Positions 48,501 through 62,496 of a stretch of DNA of 64,000 nucleotides are shown one piece after another. The translations under genes were made by a program, and so were the position numbers. This DNA comes from Pholis gunnellus (taxonomy: Eukaryota; Chordata; Actinopteri; Perciformes; Pholidae): the NCBI GenBank assembly GCA_910591455.2, contig OU342809.1, forward strand, positions 19,757,427 to 19,821,426, written 5' to 3'. The notes beneath the pieces are model-generated. The model did not search any database. It was not told the DNA's origin and saw only the letters and a list, made by a program, of their open reading frames with translations. How positions within the stretch are numbered: the stretch's first letter is position 1; every line of letters begins with the position of its first letter.

Positions 48501-50832
48501 ATGAGGATTGAAACGCTTGTTGTCTCTGGGTGCCAAATACAAGAGGCTATACCGTGCCACACAGTGTCATCAAAACACCGTGGAGGGACAGAGTTTGAAA
48601 AGGAGATCCCATCTTAGACTCTAACGGTTTTATTATCCGGTTTTATTAACTGCGGCATTTGCTGGTTCAGACACAGTGGTGGTAATGTGTGCAAAAGTAT
48701 TTAATTATTGTTTAATTTGATTAATTATTAATTATATTAAATAAATATTATGATATTTTCATGTATGATGGAATCAGTGCGCCTAACAAGGCGACAACAA
48801 CCAATCCTCTTATACAACAATACTTTAGATAAGACCTCACACATTATTACACAACAATGCTCCTGAGCCTAAGGAGATGGAAGGAGCGATTGCGACGGGG
48901 GAGGACGTTGGCATACCCTGTTTAGCTGCTCTGCATTGCATGACTCACCGTTAAAGGAAAACAGACGCTACGTGCAACCAAGCCAGGCACTCATTAACAA
49001 AACTCCCAGGGTGGCTGTTTACCCAGCATTCTTTTAAAAATCCAATTAATGTTTATCAGACTTGGGGAGTGTCTCAGTCCAGTTGTCCTCTCTGGAGCAC
49101 CTCCTCAACATGGAAGCCTGCAGCTGTGACACGGCAGCACAAAGACGAGGCTCAGCCTGGGCAGTATGCGGCCAAACGCAGCCCAGGCTTCCACAGTCCT
49201 GTGTGCACCACCAGTGGGAGGGATAACAGTCATCCACAGCAGAGTGGATGCTGCCAACTATTACGGGGCATTCACATGTTGAGAAGCATTGGCCATGTGA
49301 CGACCCTGACCACAAGCTAGAGAAAGTTTCAGTTGGCACACTCAAATGATAACAAACACGCAGAAAGATGAACTCCAACTGAAATTACGCAGATGACCGC
49401 ACAATCTCATGCACACACACGCAGAAGTAGAAGTAAGAAGAAAGGCTATTAGAAAGGATGGTATTATATAGGCTACAATAATGTGCTGGGTGACACTGAT
49501 ATCTGCAGAGGTGAGCGCTCTCTCTTAATGGCCACTTTTATTTCAGGGGGTCCGGTGTCAACAAAGGACAAAGCTGTGATGAGAAACCCAATCAGGGGCA
49601 GGGTTCATCAGAATAATGGGGAGGCACACTCCCTATTCCTCAGTCAGTGAGGGTGGAGGCTGGGCCAGGTGCACGGGTCTGCTCTAATACTCTGAAGCAG
49701 GTCATGAAGAGCACAACAAATGATCCAGTGTTGTGACATTGTTTTTATATAGATTAGTCGATCGACATAGAGACAAACTATTTTGGTTATCAATACATTT
49801 TGGCATAAAGACTCCAATACGTCAGGATTAGTCTTCGGTGAGGGGAAGTACATCCAAAAATAAGTCATGTGATATACCACTTTATTGGAACGATCTGAAA
49901 GCGCTTTATTATATAAACAGAGGGCTAAAATGCTGAAGGTGGACTTCAGTACTGAGTCATATCATGTCAAAGCTACAAACACGCTGCCTGCTACAGTCTC
50001 TGGATATTTCACATCTTGAAGGGGCAGAGTGCATCTGTTGAGAGCAGCTGCTTTTATTTGTAATGACGCAAATGCTCTCTATTGATAGCCTAACTTTGAA
50101 AAAGAGAGAATCTTTTGAACTGACACTCTCATTGCGTAAATATCTTGTTAAAGCACTAATAGTCAAACTTACAACATCAGACGCAATATTGATATTTGGG
50201 TATAGGGTCATAAATATTCATATTTCTGACCAGATATTTAAATGTTCTCTTTGATCGCCCAGCCCTACCCTGCAGCGCGAAGAATTATTGTCAAAGTTCA
50301 ATCAACAGTAAGTAGAAAAGTGTCCTATAGGAGCTCAGTGAGGGCATTGAAACACTCTAATCCCTCCCCGCGGGAAGAGAGGGTGGCGAATCGGTCCAAT
50401 GCAGCGTGAACAGGTCGTATTTGTCGTGGAACTTTCCATGAAGAGGAGCAGTCCTGGTGTCAGCGCAGAACTCCTCTGATACAGTATGTGGCCTTAAAAT
50501 GGCTCAGGGTTGGGTAGTTTTGTTCTCCAAACATTTGCAATAAGTAACAGCAGGGCACCTCTCTCAGATGGCTTAGTGTCGCTAGGCCAAGAACATCACA
50601 AGGCAGGGTATGTCCCCTAATAAATCACTTCTGCTGAGTTCATACAATTACCTAAATAACATTTATTTAATAGCCTGCACGGGGTGTAAGGTTGCTTGGA
50701 GGCACTCCAAAACATAGCCACCGCTATAAATGATGGTAATATACTGAAGCGGTCAGGCTGACAAGAAAAACAAAACAAATACAAGCCTATCAAAGACTTA
50801 GTATTGACATGAATAACAAACTGTCCTCTTAC
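42506..50832. other. Long interval without recognised genes
   Basis: Probably the large first-to-third exon intron of dyrk4. A moderately CpG-containing stretch at 43230-43600 has no clear exon. Long frames at 42486-43046 and 42838-43425 lie on opposite strands of the same DNA and show no family signal. Confidence 0.5.
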
Positions 50833-51496
50833 CTTGATCAGAAGTGGAAAGGTGCCTTTTCTTTCCTTTAATAGCTTTTCCAGCTTATTTTTCGAGCCAA
50901 TTCTGTCCAAAGGAAAAACGTTTACGCATGGAAACTAATATTCAGTGATGCCAATAATTATTGGTCCATGGTTCAACAACAATATATAGACCCATATATT
51001 AAAAAATGCATGAATTTATGAGTTTTCGCTTGTTGACAGTCATGGCTGTAAAATGAAGAGCCTTTTTCATTGCTGCAGCCTTTTGCATTAAACTACACTG
51101 ACACCTTCTGGACACATAATATTTGGTTTGTCTTAGATTCAGCATGTCAAGCTCTGCCTGTTTTATGGAGGTGTCAAGTCAGTCAGTCAGTCAGGCAGTT
51201 TCTGGTGCGAAACTACCAACATAGTTAAGTTTCTGAACAAGTAGCTTAAGCTAATTTATTATTTAACCCGAAGATAGATAACTTTTGTGAATGGTAGGCC
51301 CAACGTTACCTGACAAAAAAAATACTATACACGAGTTTGGCTCACCCTTTAAATCTATAGACTGGCCTCTAGGCGAACACTATAAAGAATACAAAGATAT
51401 TATGCGAAACATGAATAAACAAACAACAAAACAGTAACTTATTGCACCAAAAACGCGCACTAACCTTTTCTCTGATGATTTGTTCGGCGCGCTCAT
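50833..51496 (-). CDS. dyrk4: Probable first two coding exons of dyrk4
   Basis: Exon A 51496-51465 starts with ATG (peptide MSAPNKSSEK) and ends in AG before GTTAGT. Exon B 50902-50833 follows a CTTTGGACAG acceptor and completes the codon (R), giving IGSKNKLEKLLKERKG and ending TFPLLIK before GTAAGA. The pair ends in phase 0, which is the phase needed by the exon at 37046-36963. Adding these 102 nt to the main dyrk4 exons gives an exact 1932-nt frame. The basic N-terminal peptide is not conserved enough to identify by eye. The link to dyrk4 across a 13.8-kb intron rests on strand, phase and the lack of another gene between. It could instead be the start of a different small gene. Confidence 0.45.
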
Positions 51497-51740
51497 GGTG
51501 AAATAAATCAACAAGTTGGCAGTGATGAAGCAGTCATGCGCGACATGCCCAACAGTCTCCGAGCCTGTGTGCCGCGGAGCGTTACCTCCACCGGCTTATC
51601 CGCAACACAATGCCTGTTATACTCGGCACTCTACTCACTGACAGTTTGATTCTGCCTTTTTTTACTCTGACGCAGCTTTTTAGACAGGCGCTCACGTGCG
51701 TGCTTGCGCGCGCGCGTGTATAGGTGAGAGGAGAGGGAGA
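51497..51740 (-). promoter_or_regulatory. CpG-rich likely promoter upstream of exon A
   Basis: CpG-dense sequence (GCGCGCTC, CGTGCGTGCTTGCGCGCGCG near 51695-51715) directly upstream of the exon A start on the minus strand, in otherwise AT-rich surroundings. Confidence 0.4.
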
Positions 51741-52526
51741 GAGCGCGAGACAAAGAGAGGAACAGACACCCACTGGGATATACGTTTTCCTCATAGGTGT
51801 AGCATTGCATTGAATGCACAACGATTAATTTGACATCAGGAATGCAAACTTCTAAATGCTTACAAATATTATGATAAGAAGGTCACTTAAAAAGTTAAAT
51901 TATGTAAAAAGAAAGAAAGAAAGAAGTGAATGCAGATGTTAAATGTTGTAAGCTGTTGGAAATTGGTGCCGTTGTTTTCTTTTGTTTTCGAATGTATTTC
52001 CTGTATGACGTTTGGACCCCTGAAGCAATAACCAACTTGCACTCATATGATCAAATTAAATATAGAAAAATCCAATAGAAAAGGAAAAGCTGCAATTCTC
52101 CAGAATCAACTGTAACAACATAGTTAAAATCTATCATTATGATAAACTTTAATAAGCTCGACAACTCTCATCCCAATGATAAGTGGAGACAAACACCTGT
52201 TCCTCTCTCTATCATTGATTGGCTGATTAGCACCAGGTGTGGAGTGCCACTTAATTCTGACCCTATTGTGAACCATCTGTCTCCCATTATCTTCTACTTC
52301 CACTGTAAATTATTTATTTGGTTGTGCAAAACGTGCATGTCTGATATGCCCAATGATGGGATGCTGCATTTATGATTATGTACACATAGATGTATCCATT
52401 CATATATATTTCTTAACTAACCATTTATAACCATTTATTTTCATTCATACTGTAGAGCACCATTCAAGACACACCAAAAGACACTTTACACAATAGATAA
52501 TAAATACGAATGGACCCATATGAAAT

Positions 52527-52581
<55 letters not shown>

Positions 52582-54201
52582 CAAGCTAAGGGAAAAAATA
52601 ATATATTTTCCTTTGTGCTCATTTCTAGGCAGTTAAATGAAACGTTTTATCATTTTACGGATGCTATCCTGAAACTGTCAGAAAGACTCCATTAAAGACA
52701 AAACCGATATGATCGGAGAGAACACAAGTCTGTGTTGTAGCCATTGCCATGGCATTGTAATCTTTACCTGACTTGTCATTGCTTCTTCATCATAATTCCT
52801 AACTTTGTCCTGAGATTTAAGATCACTTGCCGAAAACAGAAAAAAACAGCACAGAACTCAGGTTTATTTCAACAATGTGGTTTATATAGAATTAACAAGG
52901 CAACATTGCAGCACCAGTCAGATAGCGACATTCACTTTATCATGTGACCAGCTTATTCTCCTGTTATTATAGGCAGCAATGAAACTGAGCACCATTTGAA
53001 TTGACAACAGAGACAACCTAAGTTTGACTAAAGCAAGCTATACGTTTGAGAACGACACAGAAGATCTTTTGACCAGTTTAATATATCCGCTCTGTGCCAA
53101 AGCCCTTTTTTACTATCAGGTCTGCACTGCAACAGGGAACGTGATAGAGTCCAATAGAGAGACCATTATTTTGAAATTAGGCAGTATGATTCTTGAAAAT
53201 TATGAATTGTTTGAACAATCATAATGCACTGGTGGATAATTGACTTGTTTCACTTCAGGAAATTAATTACAGATATAATATGTACAGAGTTTGATGGATA
53301 TATTTATTTTGAAAGGATAATCCACCCCAAATCCATCTTTACAGTATCACATCTTCTATATTACCACAGATGGAGTATCTCTTTAAATCTTCATCTCTCT
53401 CAAATAAACTGCATTTTAATTTGCGTTTGCTTTTTATAGGGAGGAAATCACGGTCAGCATCTGTTGGCTAGAACTAATTTACAGCTGTTCCAAATCCTTT
53501 AAAACTGACACAATCCACACACTCATATGGCATTTATTCTTTGAGTTAGAGTTATAAGTTTGAGCATTAAACCACATTTGGATTTGATTCAAAGATGAGA
53601 ACCACTGCAGCTAGAATTTTTACTATTTGTCTGTAATACTTTCCAGATTTCAGATCAGGAAATTTGAGCACCGTCCTTCTGAGAACAAGAGAGACAGAAT
53701 GAGTGTCACGGCCACATGGTCTCGATTTTCTCTGCTGACCAGCCTTAAGGTTAGAGAGTGTGTTTGTGAGAATAACAATGAGCAGCAGCGAAGGAGACGG
53801 TTTTAAAGAAATGACAAAAGAAATAGCCTTGGTTCCTTATTTCCTTTTAAGACACTTGATAAACAGCTTTGGTGCACACCTCTGCTTCACCATTAACACT
53901 CTCTGCCTCATCTGCTCACAGACCACAGACAGAGAGACAAAGACACTTTGTGAGGCACGGCGACTACGGGGCTTCCCAAGAGGAGGTAGCAGCTGGACGT
54001 CTGGCAAAAAGGTCAGATCGGATCCCGGTTCAGTTGTGATGCGAGCGGATCGAACAGGACTGGGCTGATGTTCTGAGGTTGTGTTATGGTCTTAGGTGAG
54101 GCTGAGGTCAGGCTGATCTGAGAGCAGAACAGAAAACATTAGGCGTTGTCTAAAAGGAGCTAAAGGCGCAAATGAGCATTCAACGTGACTGAAAACATAC
54201 C
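51741..54201. other. Spacer between dyrk4 promoter and wfdc1 3' end
   Basis: AT-rich, with a (TA)n run at 52530-52580. It presumably includes the wfdc1 3' UTR. Minus-strand AATAAA candidates lie near 53531 and 53309. No other gene was recognised. Confidence 0.5.
52530..52580. repeat. (TA)n microsatellite
   Basis: Uninterrupted TA dinucleotide run of about 50 bp. Confidence 0.97.
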
Positions 54202-55948
54202 TCATCCCAGGTGCTTGTGATGATGTTTTTCGTAGCCCACTGCATTGCTCGAACTGGTGCCTGTCAGTGAAAGAGCCATCAACGTGTCAGGAAGATCGGC
54301 GCTGATTTCTGATTCAGTAATGTTGCAGCTTTTTTAGGTTGTCCACATTACCTCACTTACCTAAGTAGTCCTTGTAGTCCTTGAAGTATTTGTGCCTCAG
54401 ACGTCCTTCTGTAAATAAAATTGCAAAAAAGACAAAAAAAAAGAAGTAAGGTTGACATCTGCTCTCCATATCATACACATTGCACTTGCTTGAAATGCAA
54501 TTATGAGATGCATAAAGTAAAAAAGGTTATCTTCTTTGGATTAGATCATTAGTTTAATATTTCTGCCAACCGCTTCAGCCACAGATTATGTTGAGGCAAT
54601 CTGCTCTATTGACAGAGCACTCCAATTTGCATATTTCTAGATCTATCTAATGGGAGAAACGTGGCACCTAACAGCATGTGATGTGCTAAGAGATACCAGA
54701 GAGAGTCCTGTCCCTGTCCCTTGGGGATTTGAAAGAGCACAGACTTTGCAGAGAAGTTCCATTAAATCTGACAAGCAACAGATTCGTTTTAGAAGATAAA
54801 ATTAAGATAGGAGATGATTTGTGTCAAAGGCCTGGCTATAAGTCAACGGAAGTACTCTAGCCATACCGGAGTTGCCACGTTGCTTGATGCACTGTCCCCG
54901 GTTTGGGATGCCAGTGGCAGGGTTTCCTGGATTGATGATGTGGCACTCGTAGCCCGTGGGACAGTGAAGAGGCTCGTCTCCATCCTCAGTTGTGCTGCAG
55001 GCCTCAGCTAGTGGGCAGAAAACATACTGTGCATGAGAAAGAAATCAAAAACATGAAATATACTAGTGTCAGTGGTTATGGTGTTGGTATGTTTTTCTTC
55101 TGTTTTGTTTACTTGTCCTCCCTCAACCTACCATGCAAACTTCAGAAAGCCTACAAGAACCTTTTATATCCATTGAAGCAGAATGACAGTTTTAGAATAA
55201 TCTCCAGCTGTGATTTTATTTTAGTCTACTGAGACGATTAACAGTGGAGAACTTGGTCTCTTTGTCCCTTCTAATTAAGTTGTTTCCCCCTTGTTGATCG
55301 TCAACTTCAGCAGCACATACATCACCGGAGGGTGGAGCTACAGGGAAATCAAACCAAAATGTGCTGAATGACACCTGGTGTCGTACTCACAGGATCGCAT
55401 TAGCATTTGTGAAGGCTAAGGTACCCTCTGATCATTGAGAATTTCAGTAAGGTGAGGTTTTTTTTTTTTTAAGTCATGCAAGCTGACCATGAGGAGCTGC
55501 AAGTGTTTCCTCTGACCTCAGTGACTCAGGTGTTGGTGTGTATACTCACCCTGCAGAACCTCCTCAGGGCCGTCTAGCAGCCAGCCGTTGCCCCCCAACC
55601 ACCGAGGCTTGGGCTGCACGAGCCAGTCCAACACTGTTCAGAACACACACACAGATCCACAGCCATACTTGTTAAATGGTTTCAAGAGAGACACAAAAAC
55701 AGACTCATTTCCCAAACACAACTGTGTGTAACTGTCTGCTGGTTCTGCTGACCCGGTGGAGGCTGGACCGACTCCAGGCAGGCGTAGATGCATCCATTGT
55801 AGCAGCAGCGTTTATGGCGCTCACACTCTGAGTCTGAGCGGCAGCCCGGCACCTCACAGGCTCTCTCTGGCAGCATCTGGGGTGGCGGCGGACACCTGTC
55901 GTTCTTCTGGTGCTGTGTGGACTGGGGTTGGTTGGGGTACTCGTAGTC
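54202..55948 (-). CDS. wfdc1: WAP four-disulfide core domain protein 1, exons 2 to last (5' incomplete)
   Basis: Exons on the minus strand: 55948-55753, 55633-55550, 55007-54867, 54408-54361, 54260-54202, all in phase, 175 codons plus stop. The first visible exon holds the WAP core with eight cysteines (CPPPPQ, ACEVPGCRSDSECERHKRCC, YNGCIYAC). Then come DWLVQPKPRWLGGNGWLLDG, EACSTTEDGDEPLHC, GIPNRGQCIKQR and a basic, histidine-rich tail (YEKHHHKHLG). This order matches vertebrate WFDC1/ps20, a secreted protein linked to growth inhibition and matrix. The exon with the signal peptide is upstream (above 55948), and I could not place it in the window. The first listed exon starts in phase 0 after a CTCTTCCAG acceptor, so the gene is incomplete at its 5' end here. 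Confidence 0.93.
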
Positions 55949-57044
55949 CTGGAAGAGAGAGAAATAATGTAGATGAGGTTTGTTCTAGTAGCTGTTTGTA
56001 CATTTCACTGGATATAAGAGAACATTTTTAAGCATTTAGTTTAATACCAGCTTGGCTAAAAATCGAATTCTGTCGTTAGACCTGTACTTCCTGACGAGTC
56101 ATTTTGGAAGGAAGTGTTTTGTTAAACATCATGAAGGATTTTTGGAAATTTAAATTTGGTTCCAAACTGGAAAAAAAGACAGCACTGGATGCTAACTGTG
56201 TGGTTGTAAAATTGCACGGATTGCACTTTCTAGCCACCAGAGGGCAGCAATGGATCTGAGTGATCCCTTTTCAGCACAGCAGAGCTCCAGCAAGGACACT
56301 GATGTTTTGGCTTCAGTATGCCTGCCTGCCTGCTCAAGTCTTGACCTGGATCGGGAACGTGACTCACTGTGTGAACAAATGCTTTTCTAGTGATTCTGAG
56401 AGGGAGAAAGTAGGCCACAGGACCCTGAGCCAAGCAAAGACACGCTTCACACACGTTGACGGCTTTGGCAACCTTAAGCGCAGGCCCACATGCTTCCAGT
56501 GTTGCTGAGAAGACCTCCTCTTAAATACTTTGCAGAGGATAACTTAACGAGATCTGCATCACAGCCATGGCGTCTGGGGTTTAATAGTTGTTTTTTTCCC
56601 CTCAGCTGCTGCTCGTTATTGATTCCTGTTCATTGGTTTGGACAAGTTATGTACACATGGGGAATATTAAAACAAAATCCCAAGTAGCACAGCTGCCCTT
56701 GACTAAACATTAACTCTCATACCTTCTCAAACACTGTATTTGCTTTCAGTGTGATCAAGTTCATTCCACAGTTCATCACTTTTATAGCAACAAAGGTTAC
56801 CTTTGAACTCTTTGCCCTTCAACGGCACAGGAAGTTATGTTGCTGGTTGGTTATCCAATCCTTTGTAACACTGTCATCATGGCTGTAATCAAATTTAAAA
56901 TGTAATTACCGCAGAGTTGTTTGTCATAACAACACATGCTGTGTCAAACAAGCACAACCAGTGTTTACATTTTTCTGAATATATATGTCTTTTCAGTTGT
57001 GCGGGTGAATTTCCGAGACTTTCCAGTCCATTCATTTGGGAGGG

Positions 57045-57045
57045 T

Positions 57046-57079
<34 letters not shown>

Positions 57080-57083
57080 GAGA
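57045..57083. repeat. (GA)n microsatellite
   Basis: GA dinucleotide run with one GG interruption. Confidence 0.95.
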
Positions 57084-57992
57084 CATGGGTGTTTTTCCTC
57101 TGCACCAGATTAGTAATTAGATAATCAGCTTGTGGGTCGCACACGGTCATTAAAACTGTGCTGTTTATTTGGCAGGCTTACTGAACGCTCTTACAAACCA
57201 ACCGGAAAAACGAAAGCAAATGTTTGGCGTGGATGGTGGTATCACACACACTGTACGTGTTCACTCTAAACCCACATTAATTCGTTCTGGCAGCTGAGAG
57301 CTCGGTGGGTGGATGGTTGTTTGAGGGGTGGGATGGGTGATTCACACCATAGAGGGATGGAGGGAACAATACAGTCAGAGCCTCTAAGAGTTACACTGTG
57401 GTGCTGCATATTTACAGTAAGCAGTCCAAGTTTTGATTGCACATCACTTGAGGGGCTGGGTTTGGAAGTTCAATATCTTTTGGGGACTGGCTGCAATGTG
57501 TTTGTAGCTCTGAGTCAGTCTTCAGCATTGTTTCCTGACACAGAAGGCCGCTTTTGTTCCGATAAACCCACTGTGACAAAGCTAGCAATTAGCTAGTATA
57601 CATAGTGGAGCGTTTAGCAGCTGAAGAGCCAGATATTGTTTTTCAGGAGTTGGTGGAGACCAAAACAGAGCTAAAATGAGAGCTAATATTGGACTTCCAA
57701 TTATCAGGTGACCAGAAACACAACCCCAAGTGAGCCCTAATGCTGTTCCATGTGTGGCTAATTAAACTATATCGTAGTTTCAAATGATTTCTTCAACTTT
57801 CCAAGGTATATACTGTATATCTGCACTTTGTTTGCAGAGTGAAGAAAACAAATGTGCCTGGGCTTCTTCACATATTCAGACTGGAGTTGCTAAGAATTTC
57901 CTCTCAGTTGCTTGAGATGATATGATGTGGAAAATCTCACTGCTGCCAAATAAAAGGAATGTCTGGCATATCAGAGGGACGGTGTGTGTATC

Positions 57993-57994
<2 letters not shown>

Positions 57995-58024
<30 letters not shown>
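57995..58024. repeat. (GT)n microsatellite
   Basis: About 15 GT units. Confidence 0.95.
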
Positions 58025-58032
<8 letters not shown>

Positions 58033-58184
58033 CAGTAGCTATGGTACTTAGCTGTGATCTGCTCCAGTGAAAGTCGAGTAAAGCTTGCTTTACCGTTTGG
58101 CTCTATCAACTTCAAAAGATGATATGATAATGTTGTGGTTACAACTTTTACGCTGCCGCAAGTGGCCAAAAGAATCAAATTCTA

Positions 58185-58255
58185 GAGCGCCTTGGTAGCT
58201 GAGCGGGTACAGTGGATGTCGTATAATTGCAGAGTCTCGGTTTCAAATATTTTTT
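58185..58255 (+). mobile_element. tRNA-derived SINE relic
   Basis: TGGTAGCTGAGCGGG fits a Pol III A box, and GGTTTCAAATA about 40 bp later is a degenerate B box. The spacing is that of a tRNA head. Too degraded to be a tRNA gene. Confidence 0.4.
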
Positions 58256-61200
58256 TCCATGTCCTACTTGGCACCGAAATGCAGGTATCATGTTGACACC
58301 AGGCCTTTCAAACTCTTTCATTCATTGCTCTCAGTGGAGCCGAAGTGGTTCATAACGTCTTTTGGTGCAATTAAATCTATGAATGAAGACTACAAAGTCT
58401 GCTGTGATTGGATGATGACATAATGACTGCCCTTACTCACCTAGTCTCATATCCGATCTGCTCCTAAAGTCTCTTGCAAACGTGTCCTACAAAAGATCAA
58501 GTGCGCCCTTCCTGTTTATGTGACTGCGTGTGTAAAGCGTGAGTTTGCTTGTACACACGAGTACTGTACGCGGCAGAAGCCACTCGTTCTTTTATATGTG
58601 TTTACTGCATTGATCCCTGAGCCTTAGACTTGCCAACACTGTGGATGCTACTTCTAACAAACTTTTTATTTTTTACTGTACTTTTGTTGTCATTCAGCTC
58701 TTCGTGTAACTGCTTCACCCTCAGGGCTCCTCTTGTGTCTTCTACGCTGTGTCTTGGTATGCCAGAAGGGCCGCCATGATCTACATCCTGAGATCTTTCG
58801 CACAATCCCACGCACATCTCTCTGATGTTCCACAATGGTTATTTACACTCCTGTCTGTTGTGCTGCTCTCCTGTAGACACTGGCAGCGGGCCCTTGTGGG
58901 CATGTTTTCCCCCTTTCTGTCAACTCTCACTATCTCTCTGCATCTTTTTTTTTTCTTTTTTTATTTCTTCCTCCTTGATCTCATTGGTGTTGAAGAGCAT
59001 TGGCACGATGGCGGTCATAGCGCTTGATCTCAAACTGCTCGTGTTCAGTCTGTCTTTCCTTGTCTCTCTCTTTAGTGCTCTTGCTCTGCGGTTTATGGGG
59101 AGTTTGTGTGGAGAAGCCACTGGAGACCCAGTCTGGCTCCGTAATTGTACTGAGATCAGGCCGTTCATGCTTCCACGCAGAGATCTTAGACAGATACTGA
59201 TATTTTCTGTTTCCTATGCTTCATGCACACAGAGACACATACGCATACCCAGAAGCACACTCAATCTCTGCACATACAGTACTGCGGGGTCAAGGCTGTG
59301 CACACATTTGCATAAACAAGGAAAACACTGTGTTCTTTCGTATAAGTGGCAACTCAAATGTGCCACATCTCCCATGTCTACTAGATGAAGTAGCCCACAG
59401 TACACATCTGGTTAGCTTTTGGGTTGTCAGGACTCATTTCCTGTTTCGATACCAGCAGTCAGTTTGACAGAAACATAGACAGACGTACAGATAGATAGAG
59501 AAGCAGCAGGCTAAACTGTGAGGCAAACAGCCTGTAAAGTGGGAGATGAGAGTTTCAGTGAGTGATGGGAAGACATGCTGATGGACAAACTGGTACATCG
59601 ACAGCTGAGCAAAACTGTCTTTGAACTGTGGACACGCTGGGAGGGTGGTGATGTTTCACATTGAAATGCAGACCAACAGACTGGACCCATATGAGGCATG
59701 GTTTATGCGACAGGGGGGGAGCTAAACCAACTGTGAATGCAGCTAATTAGTGTTGGGAAAACAGCATCTGCTATCTGTCAGTCATAGCCGAAGGTAGCAG
59801 GGACGGCAATGATAGAGGTCACCCTAAACTCATCTATTACTCCACTATTCTGTTTGTAGTGCAGATGTTTGGTAAGCAGTGTTATGGATACAAACATGTC
59901 TCTGGTCTCACATACTAAAACTCAGGTTTGCTATGAATTGGTTGCAACACAAAAGGAATGTCTGGAACATCAGAGGCTCCAGCTCAAAAAAAAAGTGAAG
60001 GAGCAGTTGATGTGATTGTCTGGTTTGTGTGTATAGCGTACTGAGAGGCAATCTACTACAGTGTTAGTCCAATCATACACTTCTGACCAGCCGGATCACA
60101 TCATCTGACTGGGATTAGTCCTGCTTAGAACCGCACACACCAGTTCACGCAGCTACTGGTAAAATGGATGACTGACTGACTACAACAACTCCCCTCTTTA
60201 CAAAGAGCCACAAAATATACACTTGAAAATATTCACAAAAAATTGCCTAAATTGAAGGTGCTGTTGCCCTTCATTTATGCTATTTTCCTGAATTTCCCAC
60301 ATTTAATATTGAAGTTTCTGTGAAATATATTCTTATAATTGATGGTAAATTTACAAATATCGTTTTTGTGGATTGTCTCCTACGTACGTTTTAAATTACT
60401 TTCTTGAGAATAACATACAACGCTCTCTTTATGTTAATATTCAATATGCACCAAACCTTTCCTAATTAGAAAAATATGTAAACGATGGCATTGAAGAAAG
60501 AAATGTGGACATCCAGGCTGTCAACACATACTTATTACATTTTGTTATGTATGGAATGTGTGTCTTGCTCTCGATGAATTTGAGTTATTACAAATGTTTG
60601 TATGTGTTATGTGATCTTTATATTAATTGTATCTGTAATCGATCTGTCACATTCATTTAATCTGCAGGGAATTTTACTGTTGCAATTATTTCGTTTTGTA
60701 CAGACTAACTGCCAACTAAATCGTGAGCTAGCGCTCAGTCAAAATAGCTTCCTAAACGGTTTTGTTTACAAAATAAAGAGGGAAAAGCTAACAAACTTGC
60801 TAGCTTAGCTCAATCGCTAACAGGACAATAAGTTCACACAGGTTTTAAAGACATTTTTGTACCAGCAACTACTTTCTCGTGTTAGCAAATCATGTCTGTT
60901 TTCTGTGTATAGTCCACATAGCAGGTTAAATAAAAGTGAATGGTGCCAAGCAGCTAACAAGCTAACCCTTGAAAAGTTGAACTTCTCAGGGATTCACTTC
61001 CCCTGCAAGCAAATCCATTATTATCAGCAATTCTTTACTTTGCTTTATTTCATTACAATGGAATTTGGCCATTTTAAATGCCGGCGTGACCTTTAAACAG
61101 CCACTACTAGCCAAGGCTGTACTGCATTTGTCATGCATTCCCAGGACTTGTCAACTCTCAGCCTTAAAGGCCACAAACTATTTACTGATGAATTAAAATA

Positions 61201-62409
61201 CATTCCTTGCGTTTAGCTGTGTTTGTGCAACAACACAGTTAAAAGAGCAGGAGTCAGGCAGTAATTTGATAGATGCTGATTCTCAACCGTTGCAATCAAA
61301 ATGTCCCTTTAAATCCCCTTCAAGTCAGCTCATGACCTGAACCTCTGGGTTCACTCATATTTGATAGCATCAGCTTTGTTACATAGTGTAGACACTTCCT
61401 TATAAGCTACAAATCAGTGATGTGTGAATCTGTTTTGTTTTACGTAGTTGCCCCCGGCCGAGTCAAACAGCCGGCCAGCCCAAGAACAGGAAGTAGGCTA
61501 CACATGTTTCTGAGCATCTGCAGGGGCCCTGTCTAAATACCAGGTGCTGTCAGAATGGTTCACATCACATCAAATAAATTAAAACTAAACTGGAAAGATT
61601 TATGGCGGTAGCCTCAGACACTGTTCCTGCTCACTGACATGCCCAGGCAGGTGTCTGAGCCAGACTGTGTTATGGCTGTATGAGACTAAATAATCTGTGT
61701 GTGTGGGTGTGTGCGACTTCTGCTGCTGACGCCATTCCACCCGTTTTCCCATCTACACATTAAATGTGTTTCTCTTGATTGTAAGTTACACTCTCTTGCC
61801 TATTTCTTCCCTCGACACCCTTATTTCATCCCCTGTTGTATTAGGCAATATTAGCCAAACACAAAGAGGAAATTAGAAAAGTGCTAGCGGTGACCTTTGA
61901 CCCTTTTGGCAGGGGGAGGTCTAGATAAGAGAGCATGGAGGACGTGACTCTGCTCCTTAAGACAATCTGACCCAGAATACAAACATACACCTTTCTGTTA
62001 AGAGCTTTAAGTCAGATAACGGAAGTTAAGGTCATTCCTGCAAAGACAGTGAGATAGAGAGGCAAAGAAAAACATAATGAAAACACATTTTTTATGAACT
62101 GGAAATTGTAGATTTCATAATGCAAGTAAAAAGTGACAGCTTACATTTTGCTAATACATTTCCAATCTACAGTGAGCAATGTGTTTACACATCTTATTTG
62201 AAAATAATACATAAAATAAGACATTCACTTGATCATAGATTAGATAAATAAGGCACTCAGCATGTTGGTGGTCTTGAGTTTGTTATACATTTTTACCAAT
62301 TTTCCTTTCAAGACTCACTGACTATTCCGTAGCACAGTGCCTACGTGAAATTCTCAGTGACTATAATTTGTCTTTCCGCGCAGCCCCGGTGTTATGAATG
62401 AGGCAGAGG

Positions 62410-62410
<1 letters not shown>

Positions 62411-62493
<83 letters not shown>
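62411..62493. repeat. (GT)n microsatellite
   Basis: About 41 uninterrupted GT units, the longest simple repeat in the window and probably polymorphic. Confidence 0.97.

Positions 62494-62496
<3 letters not shown>

Noticed and set aside
58190..58255. Possible tRNA gene
   Set aside because: The A box is acceptable, but the B box is degenerate and the acceptor stem does not pair. A SINE relic fits better.
58825..59388. 187-codon plus-strand frame
   Set aside because: Hydrophobic because it runs through a T/C-rich tract. Adjacent frames are equally open and no domain is visible.
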